Assembly (NCBI GenBank): GCA_025459175.1
Contig: JALORC010000023.1
Location: 1-64,000, forward strand
From: Planctomycetota bacterium
Lineage (GTDB): Bacteria > Planctomycetota > UBA1135 > UBA2386
DNA: 64,000 nucleotides
Direction of reading: 5' to 3'
Part shown: piece after piece, positions 1 to 8,607 of the stretch
Layout: every line of letters starts with the position of its first letter
How positions within the stretch are numbered: position 1 is the stretch's first letter
Notes under the pieces: model-generated
The model's input: only the letters and a program-made list of their open reading frames with translations
What the model was told of the DNA's origin: nothing
Database searches by the model: none
Position numbers and translations under genes: made by a program

Positions 1-2
1 TG

Positions 3-1733
3 CGCATGCTCGGGGTGCACGTGGACATCCATGACCGGGTGCAGTCGGAACGCTCGCTGCGGGCGATGAGCCAGCGGCTGCGCCTGTTCGTCGAGCACAC
101 CAACGCGGCGGTCGCGATGTTCGATCGCGATCTGCGCTACCTGGTGGCCAGCGCCGGCTGGTGCGCGCAGTACGGACTGCACGCGAGCGCGTTGATCGGC
201 CGCTGCCACTACGACGTGTTCCCGAACCTGCCCGAGCGCTGGCGGGACGAACACCGCCGCTGCCTGCAGGGCGAGGTGCGGGGTGCCGAGCGCGACCACT
301 TCGTGCGCGAGGACGGCACCGTCAGCTGGGTGCGCTGGGCGTTGCGACCGTGGCACGACGACGACGGCCGGGTCGGCGGCCTCGTGATGTTCACCGAGGT
401 CATCGACGAACAGGTGCGCCACGAGAGTGCGCTGCAGGAGGCGCGGCGGCAGGCCGAGGCGGCCAACCGGGCGAAGAGCGAGTTCCTCGCCAACATGAGC
501 CACGAGATCCGCACGCCGATGACGGCGATCCTCGGCTTCGCGGAACTGCTGGCCAGCGAAGCCGGCCAGCTCGGCGACCGCCGCCGCGAATACGTCGACA
601 CGATCCGTCGCAACGGCGAGCACCTGCTGGCGATCATCAACGACATCCTCGACCTGTCGAAGATCGAGGCCGGGCGCATGACCGTCGACCAGCTGCCGTG
701 CGAACCGGCCCGGCTGGTGCAGGAGGTCCTGACGCTGATGGCGGTGCAGGCCCAGGGCAAGGGCCTCACGCTGACCAGCCGCTGCCTCGGGCCGGTGCCG
801 CGCACGATCCGCACCGACCCGGTGCGCCTGCGGCAGATCCTGGTCAACCTGGTCGGCAACGCGATCAAGTTCACCGAGCTCGGCGGGGTCGAGCTCCGAC
901 AGTCGTTCGATGCCGCCGCGGAACGACTGACGATCGCGGTGGTCGACAGCGGCATCGGCATGAACGACGACCAGCGCGGCCGCCTGTTCCAGGCCTTCGA
1001 ACAGGCCGACACCAGCATGCAGCGCCGCCATGGCGGCACCGGCCTCGGACTGCGCATCAGCCAGCGCTTCGCGCGCATGCTCGGTGGCGACATCGTCGTG
1101 CACAGCGAACCGGGCCACGGCAGCACGTTCACGGTCACCCTCGCCACCGGCCCCGAAGCGGCGGCGGACCTGATCGCCCCTCCGGGGACGGCCAGCGCGC
1201 CGCTCGCCGTGCCGAAGGTCGTCGCCAGGAGTTCGCCGGTGCGCCCGCTCGCCGGCCTGCGGGTGTTGCTGGCCGAGGACGGCCCCGACAACGTGCGGCT
1301 GATCACGTTCCATCTGCAGAAGGCCGGCGCCGAGGTGCTCGCGGTCGGCAACGGCCGGCTCGCGATCGAGGCGATGACCGAGGACGGCACGCTGACCGGC
1401 GCCCTGGTGGTACCACCGCGTTTCGACCTGGTGCTGTCCGACATGCAGATGCCGGAGATGGACGGCTACGAAGCCGTGCGCCGGCTGCGGCAGATGGGCT
1501 GCCGCCTGCCGATCCTCGCGCTCACCGCGCACGCGATGGCGACCGACATGGAACGCTGCCTCGCGGTGGGCTGCACCGGCTTCGCCACCAAACCGATCGA
1601 ACGCGCCGGGCTGGTCGATGCCTGCATCCGGGCCATGGCGGATCCGACGCTGACCGGGGTCGAGCTGCTGCTGCACGACGTCGAGAGCTGCCCGGTGCGC
1701 CCGCGGCAGCAGATACCGCTGTCCGTCGGCTGA
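3..1733 (+). CDS. Hybrid sensor histidine kinase / response regulator, 5' end cut by window edge
   Basis: Cytoplasmic part of a two-component hybrid kinase. Residue numbers count from the ATG at 6, but that Met lies inside a PAC-like end (MLGVHVDIHDR), so the true start is upstream of the window. In order there are a PAS domain (about 25-130), HisKA with the phospho-acceptor His166 in NMSHEIRTPM, a HATPase domain (about 265-385) with N-box NLVGNAIKFT, DSGIGM and GGTGLGL, and a receiver domain (about 415-545) with Asp479 in SDMQMPEMDG and a conserved Lys in TKPI. A phosphorelay from His166 to Asp479 is expected from family knowledge. The signal sensed and the output are unknown. The next gene is on the opposite strand and converges on it 6 bases away. 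Confidence 0.93.
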   Translation, partial: RMLGVHVDIHDRVQSERSLRAMSQRLRLFVEHTNAAVAMFDRDLRYLVASAGWCAQYGLHASALIGRCHYDVFPNLPERWRDEHRRCLQGEVRGAERDHFVREDGTVSWVRWALRPWHDDDGRVGGLVMFTEVIDEQVRHESALQEARRQAEAANRAKSEFLANMSHEIRTPMTAILGFAELLASEAGQLGDRRREYVDTIRRNGEHLLAIINDILDLSKIEAGRMTVDQLPCEPARLVQEVLTLMAVQAQGKGLTLTSRCLGPVPRTIRTDPVRLRQILVNLVGNAIKFTELGGVELRQSFDAAAERLTIAVVDSGIGMNDDQRGRLFQAFEQADTSMQRRHGGTGLGLRISQRFARMLGGDIVVHSEPGHGSTFTVTLATGPEAAADLIAPPGTASAPLAVPKVVARSSPVRPLAGLRVLLAEDGPDNVRLITFHLQKAGAEVLAVGNGRLAIEAMTEDGTLTGALVVPPRFDLVLSDMQMPEMDGYEAVRRLRQMGCRLPILALTAHAMATDMERCLAVGCTGFATKPIERAGLVDACIRAMADPTLTGVELLLHDVESCPVRPRQQIPLSVG

Positions 1734-1739
1734 CGGCGT

Positions 1740-3593
1740 TCAGCGCGCCGGCCGCCGCAGCGTCAGCGTGCAGTCGCCGACGATCGACCAGAAGTAGGAA
1801 CGCTTGCGACCGATGTCGCCACCGACCTCGTCCCAGTTCGCCGCCTGCGACTCGAGTTCGAAGTAGCGCCGCCACGCATCGCCGATCGTGCCGCCGTTGC
1901 CGAGCACCGCGGCGAAGTCGCGCGGCTCGTCGTAGAACACCTTGGCGCGGCCGAGCATCGCCACGCACTCGGTGAAGAACAGCATCGACTCGGCGTGGCC
2001 GAACTTGCCGTACTCGGAGTCGTCGTACGGCAGGTCGCTGCGCGGCGGCGACAGCGCCTCGCAGCCCGTGTGCAGCAGCAGGAACGGGCCACCGGCTGCC
2101 GGCAGGTTGCGGTTCCGCTGCGCCCATACCGCTCGCCAGAACACGAAGTCGGCGCGGCCGCTGCGATGGTCGCGCCAACTCGGCACGAGCCGGTCGCCGT
2201 CCTTCACCCAGTGCCATGGCAGGCCGAGCTCGCGCTGCAGCGCGTCGGGGTCGCTCGCGGCAAACGCCGCCCCCCACGGGTCGCTGTGCGCCCGCAGTGT
2301 GCGCAACACCGCCGGCCGCTGCAGCCACCCCGCGACCTCGAGCAGATCGGCACCTTGATGCACGTCGTAGCCGGGTGCCAGGAAGTCGGCCCAGGCCGGA
2401 TCCGCGGCGCGCAACGCCGCGAGGCCGGATCCGAGCTCGTGCGCGAGCGACGCCGGACGATGCTCCGCAGCGGTCGGCGGCGCGGTCCGGAACGCATGAT
2501 TGCGGTCGAAGTAGTCGACCAGGAGACGCAGTTGCAGCTCCGGCCCTGGCTGCCAGGTCGGAGCTACCGCGGCAGCGCCGGCACGACCGGCGATCACCGC
2601 GGGCCGTTCGATGCTGCGCAGGCCCTGGGTGATGTTGACCCCGGGCTCCGGGACCGTGTCGAAATCGCGCCCACCCGGCCGCCACGCGACGCCGCGCACG
2701 TCGATCCGCGACACCGCGATCTCGGGCCGCGCCAGCGGATTGCCGCGCTGTCGATCGCTGGCGCTCACTTCGTGGTCGCGGTCCTTGCCATCGAGCTGCA
2801 ACGAGAACGCGGCCGCGTCGGCGATTGCGGTACCGTCGCGCACGTGGAACACGTCGGTGACCGGCACCTCGCCCAGCTGCAGCGCCACGCATGGCCCACC
2901 GCGGTCGGGCACTGCAGCACCGAAGCTGGCCCACGCCGACACCAGGGTCGCCGGCCCCGGCACGTAGCAACGTTCCCATTCGCCATCGAGGTCGGCGAGC
3001 ACCAGGTCACAGCGATGCGCCACGATCTCGGGCACCGCGCGCACGTTGGTGGTCGCGGCATCGATCGCGACCGGCGCGCCGTCCTTGCCGGGCAGCGTCA
3101 GCACTTCGTTGCGCCGCCAGTTGCAGGTGCGCACCAGCATCGCGTCGGGGAAGTGGCCGACCAGCACCGCGGCCTGCATCGGGGCCAGGGCATGTAGCCG
3201 CTGGAACAGGCGGCGCAACGCCAGCACGGTGCGCCCGTCCTGGTGCGGCGGCCCGGAGTGCAGGTCGACGACCAGCATCAGCACGTGCTTGCCGTCGGCA
3301 GCGATGTCGTCCCGGAACCGCCGCAAATGGTCCGTCAGGCTGCGGGGCGGCCACGACAACTCGAAGGCGTATCGGCGCCAGAGCTGCCCCTCGACCAGCA
3401 CCACGACGAGCGGCTGCCCCGGTGCACCGGCTTCCCCCACCACCTCGAGCGCGCGCACCTCGGCGCGACCGTCGCCGTCGAGATCGAACGGCGCGAACGT
3501 GCACACGAGGTCGGCCAGCGGCGACTGGGCCATCGACCCGGCGCTGCCCAACAACAGTGAGACCGCAGGCGCGACTCGGAGCATCCATCCCAT
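1740..3593 (-). CDS. Secreted protein, possible degenerate clan CD (gingipain-like) peptidase
   Basis: About 617 residues from the ATG at 3593, chosen because it begins a clear signal peptide (MGWMLRVAPAVSLLLG, ending near SMAQS). An upstream in-frame ATG at 3647 would put 18 charged residues in front. Near the mature N-terminus is an EF-hand-like loop, DLDGDGRAEV, as in dockerin or FG-GAP-type calcium sites. Near the C-terminus a hydrophobic strand runs into LLLHTGCEA, followed by ESMLFF and GNGGTIGDAWRRYF. This resembles the catalytic-Cys block and the following 'TIGEA' segment of C25/clan CD peptidases. I do not see a convincing His-Gly block before it, so activity is doubtful. No named family was recognised with certainty. 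It converges with the kinase gene on its left. Confidence 0.75.
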   Translation of the reverse strand: MGWMLRVAPAVSLLLGSAGSMAQSPLADLVCTFAPFDLDGDGRAEVRALEVVGEAGAPGQPLVVVLVEGQLWRRYAFELSWPPRSLTDHLRRFRDDIAADGKHVLMLVVDLHSGPPHQDGRTVLALRRLFQRLHALAPMQAAVLVGHFPDAMLVRTCNWRRNEVLTLPGKDGAPVAIDAATTNVRAVPEIVAHRCDLVLADLDGEWERCYVPGPATLVSAWASFGAAVPDRGGPCVALQLGEVPVTDVFHVRDGTAIADAAAFSLQLDGKDRDHEVSASDRQRGNPLARPEIAVSRIDVRGVAWRPGGRDFDTVPEPGVNITQGLRSIERPAVIAGRAGAAAVAPTWQPGPELQLRLLVDYFDRNHAFRTAPPTAAEHRPASLAHELGSGLAALRAADPAWADFLAPGYDVHQGADLLEVAGWLQRPAVLRTLRAHSDPWGAAFAASDPDALQRELGLPWHWVKDGDRLVPSWRDHRSGRADFVFWRAVWAQRNRNLPAAGGPFLLLHTGCEALSPPRSDLPYDDSEYGKFGHAESMLFFTECVAMLGRAKVFYDEPRDFAAVLGNGGTIGDAWRRYFELESQAANWDEVGGDIGRKRSYFWSIVGDCTLTLRRPAR

Positions 3594-3659
3594 GATCGGG
3601 CGGATGCTAGCCGAACCGCGCGAACGCCACCGCGTTCGCGCCGCCATGCGGCACGCGCA

Positions 3660-6224
3660 TCAGCGCTGCTTGCGCTTGGCGCGCGGCTTTGCCTTGCCCG
3701 CCGACTGCTTCGCCGCAGCGGACTTCGGCGGCGGCACCGCCGACTTGCCGACCACCGCCCCGAACACCAGCTCGAACACCTGCTCGAAGCGATCGACGAA
3801 GTGGATCTCGATGCCCTCGACCAGCTCCGGCTTCAGCTCCTTCGCCTCGGCCTCGTTGCCCTTCGGCAGGATCACGCGCGACAGGCCGAAGTTCTTCGCC
3901 GCGAGCACCTTCTCGCGCACGCCGCCGATCGGCAGCACCTCGCCGACGACGGTCAGCTCACCGGTCATCGCCAGGTCCATCGGCGCCTTCTTGTGCAGCA
4001 GTGCACCGAGGAACGCACACGCGATCGCGATGCCGGCCGACGGGCCGTCCTTCTTGATCGCGCCGGCCGGGAAGTGCAGGTGCAGGTCGAGCTCCGCCAT
4101 CGCGCCGAGATCGAGACCGAAGCGATCGGCGTGCCCGCGCAGGTAGCTGAGTGCCAGCCGCGCCGACTCGCTCATCACGTCGCCGAGGCTGCCGGTCAGC
4201 TGCAGCCCGCCCTTGCCGCGACTGCTGATCGCCTCGACGTAGAGCACGTCGCCACCGAACGGGGTCCACGCCAGCCCCTGCACGACGCCGGGCAGACGCT
4301 GCTTGCGGCGCTCCTCGGGCTGGAAGCGCGGCCGCCCGAGCAGCGCCGTCATCTCCTCGCGGCTGAGCCGACCAGGGCCCTTGCCGCCCTCGGCGACGCC
4401 GCGCGCGACCTTGCGGCACAGCCGCTGCACGACCTTGTCGAGGCCGCGCACGCCGGCTTCGCGGGTGTATTCGCCGACGATCGGCTTCCACACCGGCGGC
4501 GCGATCGACAGGTGCTTGCCGGTGAGGCCGTGACGCTCGAGCTGCTTCGGCAGCAGGTGGCGGCGCGCGATCTCGACCTTCTCTTCGAGCAGATAGCCGG
4601 GGATCTCGAGGATCTCCATGCGATCGCGCAGCGGCTCGGGGATCTGCGACAGCACGTTCGCGGTGGCGAGGAACATCACCTTCGACAGGTCGAACGGCAC
4701 GTCGAGGTAGTGGTCCTGGAAGTTGTGGTTCTGCTCCGGGTCGAGCACCTCGAGCAGCGCCGAACTCGGGTCGCCGCGGAAGTCGCTGCCGAGCTTGTCG
4801 ATCTCGTCGAGCAGCAGCACCGGGTTGTTGCTGCCGGCGGCCTTCAGCCCCTGCAGGATGCGGCCCGGCAGCGCCCCGATGTAGGTGCGGCGATGGCCCT
4901 TGATCTCGGCCTCGTCGCGCATGCCACCGAGCGAGAAGCGGAAGAACTTGCGCCCCATCGCCCGCGCGATGCTGCGGCCGAGGCTGGTCTTGCCGACGCC
5001 GGGCGGACCGCTGAAGCACAGGATCGAACCCGGGTGCCCGGGCCGCAGCTTGCGCACGGCGAGGAACTCGAGGATGCGGTCCTTGACCTCGTCGAGCCCG
5101 TAGTGGTCATCGGCGAGCACGCGCGCGGCGCGCCCGAGGTCGGTGTCGTCCGGCGTCGACACGCTCCACGGCAGCGTCACCAGCCAGTCGAGGTAGTTGC
5201 GGATCACGCCGTATTCGCCGGACTCGACCGGCGTGGTCTGCAGCCGCGTCAGCTCCTCGCGCGCGCGCTTGTGCGCGGCATCGGGCAGCTGCGCCTTCTG
5301 CATCGCTTCCTCGAGCCGCTGGAGCTCGAGCGCCCGCGGGTCCTTCTCCTCGCCGAGTTCGCGGCGGATGATCTTCAGCTGCTCGCGCAGGAAGTAGTCC
5401 TTCTGCGCCTTCTCGGCCTTGTCGCGGATCTCGGCCTGGATCTTCTTGTCGAGCGCCAGCAGTTCGTTCTCCGCCATCGCGAACTGCAGCGCGAGCTCGA
5501 GCCGCTTCTCGATGTCGGCCTGCTCGAGCAGCCGCTGGCGATCGGGCACCTTGCGCACCACCCCGGCGGTGAAGTCGGCGAGCTGACCCGGGTCCTCGAC
5601 GTTGAGCAGCGCGGTGGCGAAGTTGGTGTCGAGCTGCTCCTGCATCTCGGCCAGCTGCTTGAGCTGCTTCTGCAGCAACCGGAACAGCGACTCGGCGCGT
5701 TCGCCCTGGGCCGGGATCTCGACCACTTCCTTGACCCGCGCCACCAGCTGCGGCGTCTCGCGGATCACCTTGACCAGCCGGGCGCGGCGCAGCCCGGTCG
5801 TCATCGCCGACATGCCGCCGTCGGGCAGCTTCAGCGTGCGCACGATGCGGGTCACGACCCCGACCTCGCAGAGGTCAGCGGCGGTCGGCGGCTGCTCGCG
5901 GTCCGGGTCGCGCTGCAGCACCAGGAACAGGAAGCCGTTGTGCGCCTCGGCCTTGGCGACGATGTCGCGCGCGCTCGGGCTGTCGAGCAGCAGCGGCATC
6001 ATCAGCTGCGGGAACGGCACCGCCTTGCGCAGCGGGAACACGAACATCGTGTCGGGGAGCGCATCCTGCACCACCATCGAGCCGGAGCCGGCGTCGGCCT
6101 CGATCGCCACCCCGGGCTTCGGGCCGGAAGCGCCGTCGTTGCTGGACTGGTCCGGCCCGTCGTTCGGTGCACCGCTCGGGTCAGCGGGGGGATCGCGATC
6201 GGGCTCGTCCAGTTCGCCGTTCAT
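3660..6224 (-). CDS. lon: ATP-dependent Lon protease (S16)
   Basis: Cytoplasmic AAA+ serine protease that degrades misfolded and regulatory proteins. From the ATG at 6224 it is 854 residues, a normal Lon length; the open frame continues upstream into repeated intergenic DNA and that part is excluded. It has an acidic, Ser/Gly-rich leader of about 55 residues, the LON substrate-binding domain starting at TMFVFPLRKAVPFPQ, a coiled middle (KIQAEIRDKAEKAQKDYFL), the AAA+ module with Walker A GPPGVGKTS (Lys412) and Walker B LLLDEIDKL, then the protease domain. The catalytic dyad is Ser729 in KDGPSAG and Lys772 in REKVLAAK, spaced 43 residues apart as in E. coli Lon. The end is a Lys/Arg-rich tail (AKPRAKRKQR). 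Confidence 0.97.
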   Translation of the reverse strand: MNGELDEPDRDPPADPSGAPNDGPDQSSNDGASGPKPGVAIEADAGSGSMVVQDALPDTMFVFPLRKAVPFPQLMMPLLLDSPSARDIVAKAEAHNGFLFLVLQRDPDREQPPTAADLCEVGVVTRIVRTLKLPDGGMSAMTTGLRRARLVKVIRETPQLVARVKEVVEIPAQGERAESLFRLLQKQLKQLAEMQEQLDTNFATALLNVEDPGQLADFTAGVVRKVPDRQRLLEQADIEKRLELALQFAMAENELLALDKKIQAEIRDKAEKAQKDYFLREQLKIIRRELGEEKDPRALELQRLEEAMQKAQLPDAAHKRAREELTRLQTTPVESGEYGVIRNYLDWLVTLPWSVSTPDDTDLGRAARVLADDHYGLDEVKDRILEFLAVRKLRPGHPGSILCFSGPPGVGKTSLGRSIARAMGRKFFRFSLGGMRDEAEIKGHRRTYIGALPGRILQGLKAAGSNNPVLLLDEIDKLGSDFRGDPSSALLEVLDPEQNHNFQDHYLDVPFDLSKVMFLATANVLSQIPEPLRDRMEILEIPGYLLEEKVEIARRHLLPKQLERHGLTGKHLSIAPPVWKPIVGEYTREAGVRGLDKVVQRLCRKVARGVAEGGKGPGRLSREEMTALLGRPRFQPEERRKQRLPGVVQGLAWTPFGGDVLYVEAISSRGKGGLQLTGSLGDVMSESARLALSYLRGHADRFGLDLGAMAELDLHLHFPAGAIKKDGPSAGIAIACAFLGALLHKKAPMDLAMTGELTVVGEVLPIGGVREKVLAAKNFGLSRVILPKGNEAEAKELKPELVEGIEIHFVDRFEQVFELVFGAVVGKSAVPPPKSAAAKQSAGKAKPRAKRKQR

Positions 6225-6353
6225 GGGCGGCGTTGTAGGGCGAGCCGCCGTCGCGCGAAAGGCCGACCATGGCCACCTCGGTCGGCCAGGCCACCGCGGC
6301 GGCCGCTGGCGCGAGCACCGCAAGCCCACCGAGCTCACGCGCACCGCACCGAG

Positions 6354-6380
6354 AAAAAATGCGGGCGCATGGTCCGCCGC
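6354..6380 (-). terminator. Possible intrinsic terminator or attenuator ahead of lon
   Basis: On the minus strand a GC-rich imperfect stem (GCGGCG ... CGCCCGC, one bulged base) runs directly into ATTTTTT. That is the layout of a Rho-independent terminator, rare in this GC-rich DNA. It lies 130 bases upstream of the lon start and could end transcription from the gene at 6686-8440 or attenuate a lon leader. The stem is short, so this is tentative. Confidence 0.3.
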
Positions 6381-6534
6381 GTGACACCACGCGATCGCGT
6401 CCGTCGTTCCTTGCCTGCCCCAGAATCGGAACGAGCAGACGCGTGAAACAGACCATGCGCCCGAAGAAGGGTCGGATGCACGGTCCGCGCAACACACGCG
6501 GAACACTTCGGTCCGGCCCTGCCTGCCCCAGAAT
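6361..6534. repeat. Two imperfect direct repeat units, about 108 bases apart
   Basis: GCCTGCCCCAGAAT occurs at 6413-6426 and again at 6521-6534, a spacing of 108 bases. Left of each copy are related words: GCATGGTCCGCCGCGTGAC at 6367 and GCACGGTCCGCGCAACAC at 6478. The units diverge between these anchors. Two copies only, without spacers of constant length, so this is not a CRISPR array. It could be a duplicated regulatory or RNA element upstream of lon. Confidence 0.5.
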
Positions 6535-6685
6535 GGGCCGGCCCTCGGCATTGGTCCGTGCATCCGTGATGACCGCCCACACCGGAGTGCGGAGGATCAT
6601 CGAAGATCATCGCCATTCCCTACGCAGCACGGCTCAGACCGCGGTTGCGAGGATCGGCGTCAGGGAGAAAAAAGAGCGACAGCGA

Positions 6686-8440
6686 CTACGCACCGCGCGA
6701 CGACAACACACGGACACGCACGACACTTTTGTCGCCTTCGCGCTGCACGTCGAGGTGACCGAAGTGGCGCCGCGGCAGCGCCGACAGATCCGGCTTGGTG
6801 CCGGACCCGGCGAAGGCCGCCGCCACCAGCTCGAACCAAGGTTGCAGGTCGACGTCGAACAGACCGGCGATGCTCTCGCCGCCGATCGTCTGCACGGCGG
6901 CCGCGACGGCCGGATCGCGCTTGGCGCGCGCCTTCGGAGCCCGGCGCAGCTCGTCGACGAAACCGACCAGCGTCTCGACATCGGGGCCGACCAGCACCGC
7001 ATCGTCGATGACGGCGACGCCGACCGCGGGACCGTGCCGGCGGCTGTCGATCTGCAGCACTTCGATCGCCCGCCGCGCCTGATCCTTGGCGTCCTTCAGG
7101 GCGACCATGCGCCCGAGCTGCTCGGCTTCGCAGACGCGCCGCAGGTCGGCGAACAGGTCGCCGGCCGCCTTGCGGTTCTTGGCCCGCAGCGAATAGACGG
7201 ACGCGATCTGGCGCGCGCCGACGGCGTCGCCGGAGATCTGCAGCTGCACCGTGCCGCGCTCGCCGAGCCGATCGACGACGTTGCGGCGGAAGTCGAGACC
7301 GTAGGAGTCGAACGCCTGCTCGAGGTCGTGCAGCAGATGCTGGCCTTCGTGCGAGCTCTGCGCGATCGCGGCCAGATCGACCGACAGCACCAGGCCACCG
7401 AGGCCGCCGACCGGCAGTTCGCCGAGCAACGAGCGAGCGGCAATCGGTCGCACCGCCGCCAGCCAGCCGTCGACGCCGATCGCATCCGCAGGTCCGTTCC
7501 GCACCCCGGTGCGGCGATCGCCGTCCGCGACCTCACCGCCGACCTCGCCACCGAGCTGGCCGTCGAACTCGAGCAACAGCGTGGCTGCCAGCCCCGACTG
7601 CGCCGAGGACACGGAAGCCATCACCGATCGGGCTTGACCGAGACCCGACGAACCGACCAGCGCCCCCGTCACGCCACCGAGGTCGGCCTGGATGCGCGCA
7701 CCCAACCGCCGCCAATCGGTGTAGACCCACAGCGAACCGGGGGAGACCGGCAACTGCGGCTTCAGCGCGCGGAAGCTCGGATCGGCCGACAGCACGGTCC
7801 GCGTCGGGCTCGCCGAGGTCACCGGCGCCACCGGCGCCAGCAGCTCCTGCATCGCCGCACCGTCGTTGCCGACCAACAGGTCGGTGCCGACCAGGGCCAA
7901 CTCGATTCGCTGCCCCGGGCCTGGCGTGGCAACCGGGTCGCTGCGACGCCCATCGACCGGACGTCCATCGAGCAGACGGTAGGTCTGTTGGGCGCCGATG
8001 CTGCGCTCCGGCGCCGCGAGTTCGCCGCTGGCGAGCACCGTCTGCAGCCGTTCGGCCTCGGGGCGCTGCAGGCGCGCGCGCAACAGCAGCAGCGGCTGGC
8101 CCGCGTTCGGCAGCACGCCCGTCAGCACGATCTCGAGACCGCCGGTGCTGCGCGCCAACAGCCCCCGCACCAACGCCAACGCGTTGCTGGCCGGGTTCGG
8201 CGCGGAGTCTCGCGACGCGTCCGACGCGGCGGCGGCATTGCCGAACAGCACATCGAACGAAGGGTCCGCCAACAGGCGCTGCACGGTGCCCGCGACCGGC
8301 TTCGCCGCCTCGTCCCCGGGCGGCGTGGCCTCGAGGCACAGGTAGGCGAGCGGCGCCTCGACTCCATCCAGCAACCGTGGCGCCTGCCCGGGCAGGGCAG
8401 CGGCAACAGCAGCCATCAGGAGCAGGGATCGCGCGTTCAC
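6686..8440 (-). CDS. Secreted protein, DUF3352-like repeat fold, function unknown
   Basis: 584 residues beginning with a signal peptide (MNARSLLLMAAVAAALPGQAP). The rest is a globular alpha/beta protein of repeated halves with short hydrophobic strands (GLEIVLTGVL, RIELALVGTDLLVGN, GLVLSVDLAAIA, GVAVIDDAVLVGPD). Alternation of 'quantity, cut-off, strand reading LVGND or VLVGPD' is typical of DUF3352-type proteins common in planctomycetes. I see no catalytic motif or lipobox. The protein at 45999-47807 has the same size, signal-peptide style and strand pattern, and the two look like distant paralogues, though I could not align them. It stands alone, with 167 bases without a gene upstream. Confidence 0.85.
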   Translation of the reverse strand: MNARSLLLMAAVAAALPGQAPRLLDGVEAPLAYLCLEATPPGDEAAKPVAGTVQRLLADPSFDVLFGNAAAASDASRDSAPNPASNALALVRGLLARSTGGLEIVLTGVLPNAGQPLLLLRARLQRPEAERLQTVLASGELAAPERSIGAQQTYRLLDGRPVDGRRSDPVATPGPGQRIELALVGTDLLVGNDGAAMQELLAPVAPVTSASPTRTVLSADPSFRALKPQLPVSPGSLWVYTDWRRLGARIQADLGGVTGALVGSSGLGQARSVMASVSSAQSGLAATLLLEFDGQLGGEVGGEVADGDRRTGVRNGPADAIGVDGWLAAVRPIAARSLLGELPVGGLGGLVLSVDLAAIAQSSHEGQHLLHDLEQAFDSYGLDFRRNVVDRLGERGTVQLQISGDAVGARQIASVYSLRAKNRKAAGDLFADLRRVCEAEQLGRMVALKDAKDQARRAIEVLQIDSRRHGPAVGVAVIDDAVLVGPDVETLVGFVDELRRAPKARAKRDPAVAAAVQTIGGESIAGLFDVDLQPWFELVAAAFAGSGTKPDLSALPRRHFGHLDVQREGDKSVVRVRVLSSRGA

Positions 8441-8607
8441 GCGCTCCAGGGAGCAACCCCGATGCCAATTCGCGACATCGCCACAATTCCCTACTGCAAA
8501 GGCTCTTGACGCATTTTTCGGGCAGTGGACGGGGGCTCCCTATCCGCGCACGTGTGCAAGATTCGCACACCGATCCTGCGCAGCGGAACGGGCCATCGAG
8601 GCCAGGC

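Larger units (their letters stand above)
6225..6685. other. Intergenic stretch upstream of lon, with an imperfect repeat
   Basis: 461 bases between lon and the next leftward gene, with no convincing protein gene. It holds an imperfect direct repeat (annotated separately) and short A/T-rich runs near 6354 and 6666 in otherwise GC-rich DNA. The lon promoter must lie here or in the upstream gene. A leader RNA or small RNA is possible but nothing proves it. Confidence 0.6.

Noticed and set aside
3801..6446. An 881-codon plus-strand frame opposite lon
   Set aside because: Lon on the other strand has every conserved motif; this product is low-complexity Leu/Arg/His.
6361..6534. CRISPR-like repeats upstream of lon
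   Set aside because: Only two divergent copies, no regular spacers, no cas genes.
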